From Lysobacteraceae bacterium (GTDB taxonomy: Bacteria; Pseudomonadota; Gammaproteobacteria; Xanthomonadales; Xanthomonadaceae), in NCBI GenBank assembly GCA_003505795.1, contig DNXT01000274.1, positions 1 to 8,845 of the forward strand: a stretch of 8,845 bases of DNA, in the 5' to 3' direction. Positions 5,878 to 8,845 of this stretch are shown one piece after another. Position numbers and translations under genes: made by a program. How positions within the stretch are numbered: the stretch's first letter is position 1; the number at the start of each line of letters is the position of its first letter. The notes under the pieces were generated by a model that ran no database searches, had not been told where the DNA came from, and saw only the letters and a program-made list of their open reading frames with translations.

Positions 5878-6888
5878 CTACCGGACGGGAACCGGACGCG
5901 GCGTGCCGGCCGGCTCGGGTCGCCCGAATACCGGGCGGCCGCTGGCCGACCAGCCGACGCGCTGCATCCGCGGCGCGCGGCGTGCGCTGCATTTCATGTC
6001 CGGTGCGGGGTTGGCGTGGTAGACGATCCAGGTCTCGCGGCCGCCGGGCGTATCGAAGAAGCCGTTGTGGCCCGGCGCATAGACGCCGTTTTCGGGGTCT
6101 TTGGCCAGCACCGGCGCGTCGGCCTTGGTCCAGCTCGCGGCCCGCAGCGGATCGCTGCCCGCCGGCGCGCTCAGCAGGCCGATGGCGTAGTCGTCCGACC
6201 AGCAGGCACTGCCCGAGTAGGTCAGGAACAGATCGCCGCGCGGGCCTCGGAGGAATTGCGGCCCCTCCAGGATCTGGCGTCCGCCCTGCCGCTCCCAGGT
6301 CCGGTCGGGCCTGGCGATGATGGTTTCCTCGCCCGCCAGGGTCCACGGATCGGACATCCGCACGATCGACAGCACGCTGTCGGGGCCGAGGTAGGGCGAG
6401 TATACGAAGTAGCGCTTGCCGCCCTGTTCGAAGGTGGTGCCGTCGATTCCGGGATGGGCCGTGCGCAGGCGTCCGCGATCGGTCCAGCGGCCCTGGGTCG
6501 GGTCGGCATGGGTATTCTCGAGGACGAAGATGCCGCGATGCGCATCGTCGTTGTGGGCGTCGTCCGAAGCGGTGTAGTAGATGAACCAGCTGGCGCCGAT
6601 CCGATGCAGTTCCGGCGCCCAGATGGACTTCGCGTTCGGGCCCGTCGCCGGCGGCGTCCACACGGTGACCTCACGCGCGTCGGCCAGCTTCGACAGGTCG
6701 CCGGTCTTGCGGATCGCCAGCCGGTCGCCGCGGGTGCTCATGAAGAAATAGGTGTCGCCTTGCCGTGCGATCCACGGGTCCGGGCCCGACGGCAGCAAGG
6801 GGTTGGTGAACGTGGCGTCCGCCGCCGGCGTCGCGAACGGGGCGAGCACAATCAGCAGGGCGACGGCTTTCGAGCGGTGGGCTGACAT
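5878..6888 (-). CDS. Secreted GH43 glycosidase (arabinofuranosidase/arabinanase-like)
   Basis: A 336-residue glycoside hydrolase of family 43, a five-bladed beta-propeller family of inverting arabinofuranosidases, arabinanases and xylosidases. Residues 1-25 look like a signal peptide (cleavage near PAADA). The catalytic triad is visible: general base Asp37 in GPDPWI, pKa-setting Asp149 in GIDGTTFE and general acid Glu208 in LEGPQF. The central APGHNGFF (271-278), with the ion-binding His274, and the following TWIVYHA are typical for the family. The motif IWAPELH (89-95) is another hallmark. The ATG at 6888-6886 begins the signal peptide and has GGAG upstream; an ATG at 6936 would add 16 residues before it. 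It lies 209 bp after a sialidase-fold gene and a symporter gene in the same direction, suggesting joint action on arabinose-containing oligosaccharides. Family is secure, exact substrate is not. Confidence 0.9.
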   Translation of the reverse strand: MSAHRSKAVALLIVLAPFATPAADATFTNPLLPSGPDPWIARQGDTYFFMSTRGDRLAIRKTGDLSKLADAREVTVWTPPATGPNAKSIWAPELHRIGASWFIYYTASDDAHNDDAHRGIFVLENTHADPTQGRWTDRGRLRTAHPGIDGTTFEQGGKRYFVYSPYLGPDSVLSIVRMSDPWTLAGEETIIARPDRTWERQGGRQILEGPQFLRGPRGDLFLTYSGSACWSDDYAIGLLSAPAGSDPLRAASWTKADAPVLAKDPENGVYAPGHNGFFDTPGGRETWIVYHANPAPDMKCSARRAPRMQRVGWSASGRPVFGRPEPAGTPRPVPVR

Positions 6889-6927
6889 CGGTTTCTTTTC
6901 TCCATGGGGCTGGGGGAGGGGCGGAAC

Positions 6928-6957
6928 GGCGATCACCGGCGATCGATGACGATCGGG
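6928..6957 (-). promoter_or_regulatory. Three 10-bp-spaced GRCGATC repeats upstream of GH43
   Basis: On the plus strand GGCGATC, GGCGATC and GACGATC start at 6928, 6938 and 6948, a period of exactly 10 bp, close to one helical turn. The array lies about 40-70 bp before the GH43 start, in the 209-bp gap after the sialidase-fold gene. Phased repeats here could be a regulator binding site, but no matching promoter is obvious and chance is possible in GC-rich DNA. Confidence 0.3.
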
Positions 6958-7097
6958 ATGGCGCCGGTCGTCATGCTCTCGGGCACTTCAACGGCATTGC
7001 CCGCATGCGCGCGCGGCCCGCTCAAGCCACCGCGCCGGGCCGGCGCCGGCGCCTTGTCCACCGACGATGGATCGATGCCGGACATCGCGCCGGCCGC

Positions 7098-8168
7098 TCA
7101 ATCCGACGGCTGCGCCGACGCGCCGGCTTCGAGCGTGCCGAAGCGGATCCGCACCGCGCCGGGAGCGACGTTGTTGATCACCGCGATCTCGTCCGGCCCG
7201 GTCTCGTACAGCGCCGGCCACGAATGCCGGAAGCCGAACGGCCATGCCGGCTGGGGCGTGCGCTGCCAATGCGCGCCGTGGTCGTCGCTCCAGGTCACCT
7301 GGTTGTCGCAGGAGGTGACGAACGTCGTGCCGCGCCGGGTCGACATGACGTGCGGCCCGCAGCGCTGGTGCGCCAGCGGCGTGCCCAACCCTTCGGGCCA
7401 GTGCACGCCGTCGGCGGAGTACTTGGCCGAAACCGGGCAGTGCACGTCGGCCCCGCAGATCTCGAACACCAGCAGGTAGCGGCCGTTCTGCAGGCGCGCC
7501 ATCACCGGCATGCCGGGACGCAGGCCGCCGCCGCCCGGCTCGGCGACGATCGCGCGCTTGTTGCCCCAGGTCTTGCCGCCATCGCGCGACAGCCGTTGCG
7601 AGACGACCTGGTTGTAGGGCGGGGCACCGTCGGCGAGGGTCTCGTCGGCGTAGAGCACCGACAGCGCGCCGTCGGGCAGCCGCGCCAGCATCGGTTCCCA
7701 GACCCCGCGGTCGTTGCGGCCGCCCGGCGATTCGTTGCGGTCGATGGTGCTGAGGAACGACCAGCTGCGGCCGCCATCGTCGCTGGCGTACAGGTCCAGG
7801 CGATAGGAGCTGCGCTCGACCAGCGAGCGCATCGCCAGCAGCACGCGTCCGTCCGGCAGCACCAGCAACTCGCCGTTGTCGAGTTTCCGGCCCGGCTCGG
7901 CCACGCGCGACAGCGGTCGCCAGGTGCGCGCGCGCACGTCGCCGATCGAGATCGCCAGCGTCGTGTCGTGCCCGTCGCCGAAGCGCGTGGTGACCGCGAG
8001 CCAGCGTCCGTCCGGAAGGCGCGCCATGCGCCCCCAGCCGGCGTCGCGCTCGGCCAGGGTGACGGTCTCGCCCCAGCGTACGTCCGCGACGGCCGGGGCC
8101 GGCAGCGCGACCGCGCCGCACAGCAACGCCAGGGCGAACGCGAGGCGACGAGCGGGAAGGAAGGACAT
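7098..8168 (-). CDS. Secreted sialidase-fold beta-propeller hydrolase, GH93-like
   Basis: A 356-residue exported protein with a signal peptide at 1-28 (ending AVA). Three canonical Asp boxes, S-x-D-x-G-x-x-W, are at 129-136 (SDDGGRSW), 194-201 (SRDGGKTW) and 294-301 (SDDHGAHW), and a shortened one at 251-257, marking a sialidase-type six-bladed propeller. It lacks the N-terminal RIP arginine motif of true sialidases. Instead it has SFLSTI after the first box, RGVWEPM with Glu158, and RPGMPVMARL followed by LLVFE with Glu236; two such glutamates in WEP and FE contexts recall GH93 exo-arabinanases. The ATG at 8168 is 5 bp from the symporter stop, so the two genes are almost certainly cotranscribed. 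With a GH43 enzyme next, release of arabino-oligosaccharides is the favoured role. It would commonly be labelled exo-alpha-sialidase; that alternative is less supported here. Confidence 0.8.
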   Translation of the reverse strand: MSFLPARRLAFALALLCGAVALPAPAVADVRWGETVTLAERDAGWGRMARLPDGRWLAVTTRFGDGHDTTLAISIGDVRARTWRPLSRVAEPGRKLDNGELLVLPDGRVLLAMRSLVERSSYRLDLYASDDGGRSWSFLSTIDRNESPGGRNDRGVWEPMLARLPDGALSVLYADETLADGAPPYNQVVSQRLSRDGGKTWGNKRAIVAEPGGGGLRPGMPVMARLQNGRYLLVFEICGADVHCPVSAKYSADGVHWPEGLGTPLAHQRCGPHVMSTRRGTTFVTSCDNQVTWSDDHGAHWQRTPQPAWPFGFRHSWPALYETGPDEIAVINNVAPGAVRIRFGTLEAGASAQPSD

Positions 8169-8173
8169 CGCGC

Positions 8174-8845
8174 TCACCAGAAGGTCACGTACAGTGCGGC
8201 AAGCACCGCCACGATCGCGATCGCCGCCACGTTGAAGGACGGCGTGGTCGCGTAGCTGACATCCGCGGTGCGGATGCGGTCGCGGTCGCCGGAGGCGCGG
8301 GTGTACAGCGCCACCACGGTCGCCAGCGCGAAGCACAGCAGGAACACCAGCCCGATCCGGTCCATGAACGGCACTTCAGGCAGCGCCAGCTTGAGCAGCA
8401 GCGAGAGTGCGAACGAACCGATCGCCGCGGCCAGCGCGCCGGCCTCGTTGGCGCGCTTCCAGAACAGGCCCTGGAAGAAGATCACCACGATGCCCGGGGT
8501 GAAGAAGCCGGTGAACTCCTGGATGTACTGGAAGCCCTGGTCGAAGCCGCCCAGCAGCGGCCGCGCGGTCAGCACCGCGATCGCGATCGCGGCGGTCGCG
8601 GTGAGGCGACCCACGCGCACCAGCCGACGCTCGGGCGCCTGTGGTGCGCGCTTGGCGTAGAAATCCAGGGTGAAGATCGTCGCCACCGAATTGATCTTGG
8701 ACGCCAGCGAGGCCACGATCGCCGCCACCAGCGCTGCGAACACCAGCCCCAGCACGCCGCTGGGCAGCAGCCGCATCATCGTCGGGTAGGCCTCGTCCGG
8801 GCGCTCCAGCCCAGGCGCCAGCATCACCGCGGCGATGCCCGGCAG
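8174..8845 (-). CDS. Sodium:solute symporter (SSS/SGLT family), C-terminal part
   Basis: The last 223 residues of an inner-membrane symporter; the N-terminal half, probably about 300 residues, lies beyond the right window edge. The family is shown by the conserved core helix with SKINSVATIFTLDFY, equivalent to the SGLT motif around STFNSASTIFT, followed by a basic loop. Five further hydrophobic segments follow: one with ATAAIAIAVL, one with FFTPGIVVIFF, one with GALAAAIGSFALSLL, one with LVFLLCFALATVVALY and a final helix ending YVTFW at the C-terminus. The transporter couples sodium entry to uptake of a small solute such as a sugar or organic acid. It is the first visible gene of a run with two secreted glycosidases, 5 bp from the next start, so it probably imports their products. 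Specificity cannot be read from this part. Confidence 0.9.
   Translation of the reverse strand: MPGIAAVMLAPGLERPDEAYPTMMRLLPSGVLGLVFAALVAAIVASLASKINSVATIFTLDFYAKRAPQAPERRLVRVGRLTATAAIAIAVLTARPLLGGFDQGFQYIQEFTGFFTPGIVVIFFQGLFWKRANEAGALAAAIGSFALSLLLKLALPEVPFMDRIGLVFLLCFALATVVALYTRASGDRDRIRTADVSYATTPSFNVAAIAIVAVLAALYVTFW

Noticed and set aside
3461..6320. Long plus-strand frames opposite the kinase, regulator and GH43 genes
   Set aside because: They mirror real genes whose conserved motifs are on the minus strand, and have no ribosome binding site or recognisable product.
7098..8845. A sialic acid utilisation locus (sialidase plus SSS-type sialic acid transporter)
   Set aside because: The propeller lacks sialidase arginine motifs, a GH43 enzyme is next to it and no nan genes are visible, though genes outside the window could still change this view.

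Overview
The window is high-GC bacterial DNA with dense coding, strong GC bias at third codon positions and long spurious antisense reading frames. Gene content fits a plant-polymer-degrading gammaproteobacterium of the Xanthomonadaceae/Lysobacteraceae type: secreted glycoside hydrolases, a sodium:solute symporter and an IS5-family element. This placement is inferred, as there is no rRNA or marker gene. Every supported gene lies on the minus strand, so transcription runs from high to low coordinates.

Right part (about 8845 to 5878): the C-terminal half of an SSS-family sodium:solute symporter (cut by the window edge) is followed after 5 bp by a secreted sialidase-fold beta-propeller protein. 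After a 209-bp gap comes a secreted GH43 glycosidase. The propeller looks more like a GH93 exo-arabinanase relative than a true sialidase, so the best reading is a small locus for releasing and importing arabinose-containing oligosaccharides. The substrate is inferred.

Middle (about 5630 to 3348): a compact two-component operon. An OmpR/PhoB-type response regulator overlaps by 14 nt a GTG-started membrane histidine kinase. The kinase stop codon overlaps the ATG of a 74-residue protein resembling the toxin-binding domain of MbcA/ParS antitoxins. No partner toxin is visible. A 456-bp gap follows with one convincing intrinsic terminator on the minus strand.

Left part (2891 to 1): an unrecognised 253-residue protein with one N-terminal membrane anchor and a coiled coil, then a 276-bp gap, then a secreted GH13 alpha-glucosidase with all catalytic residues intact and a valine after the nucleophile, as in alpha-1,6-acting enzymes. 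Its stop codon lies exactly at the edge of an IS5-family element, whose first transposase codons run off the left end of the window.

I see no CRISPR array, tRNA, rRNA or defence island. The observations most worth a second look are the orphan antitoxin-like protein coupled to the kinase, the IS junction at the GH13 stop codon, and the possible GH93/GH43/SSS locus.
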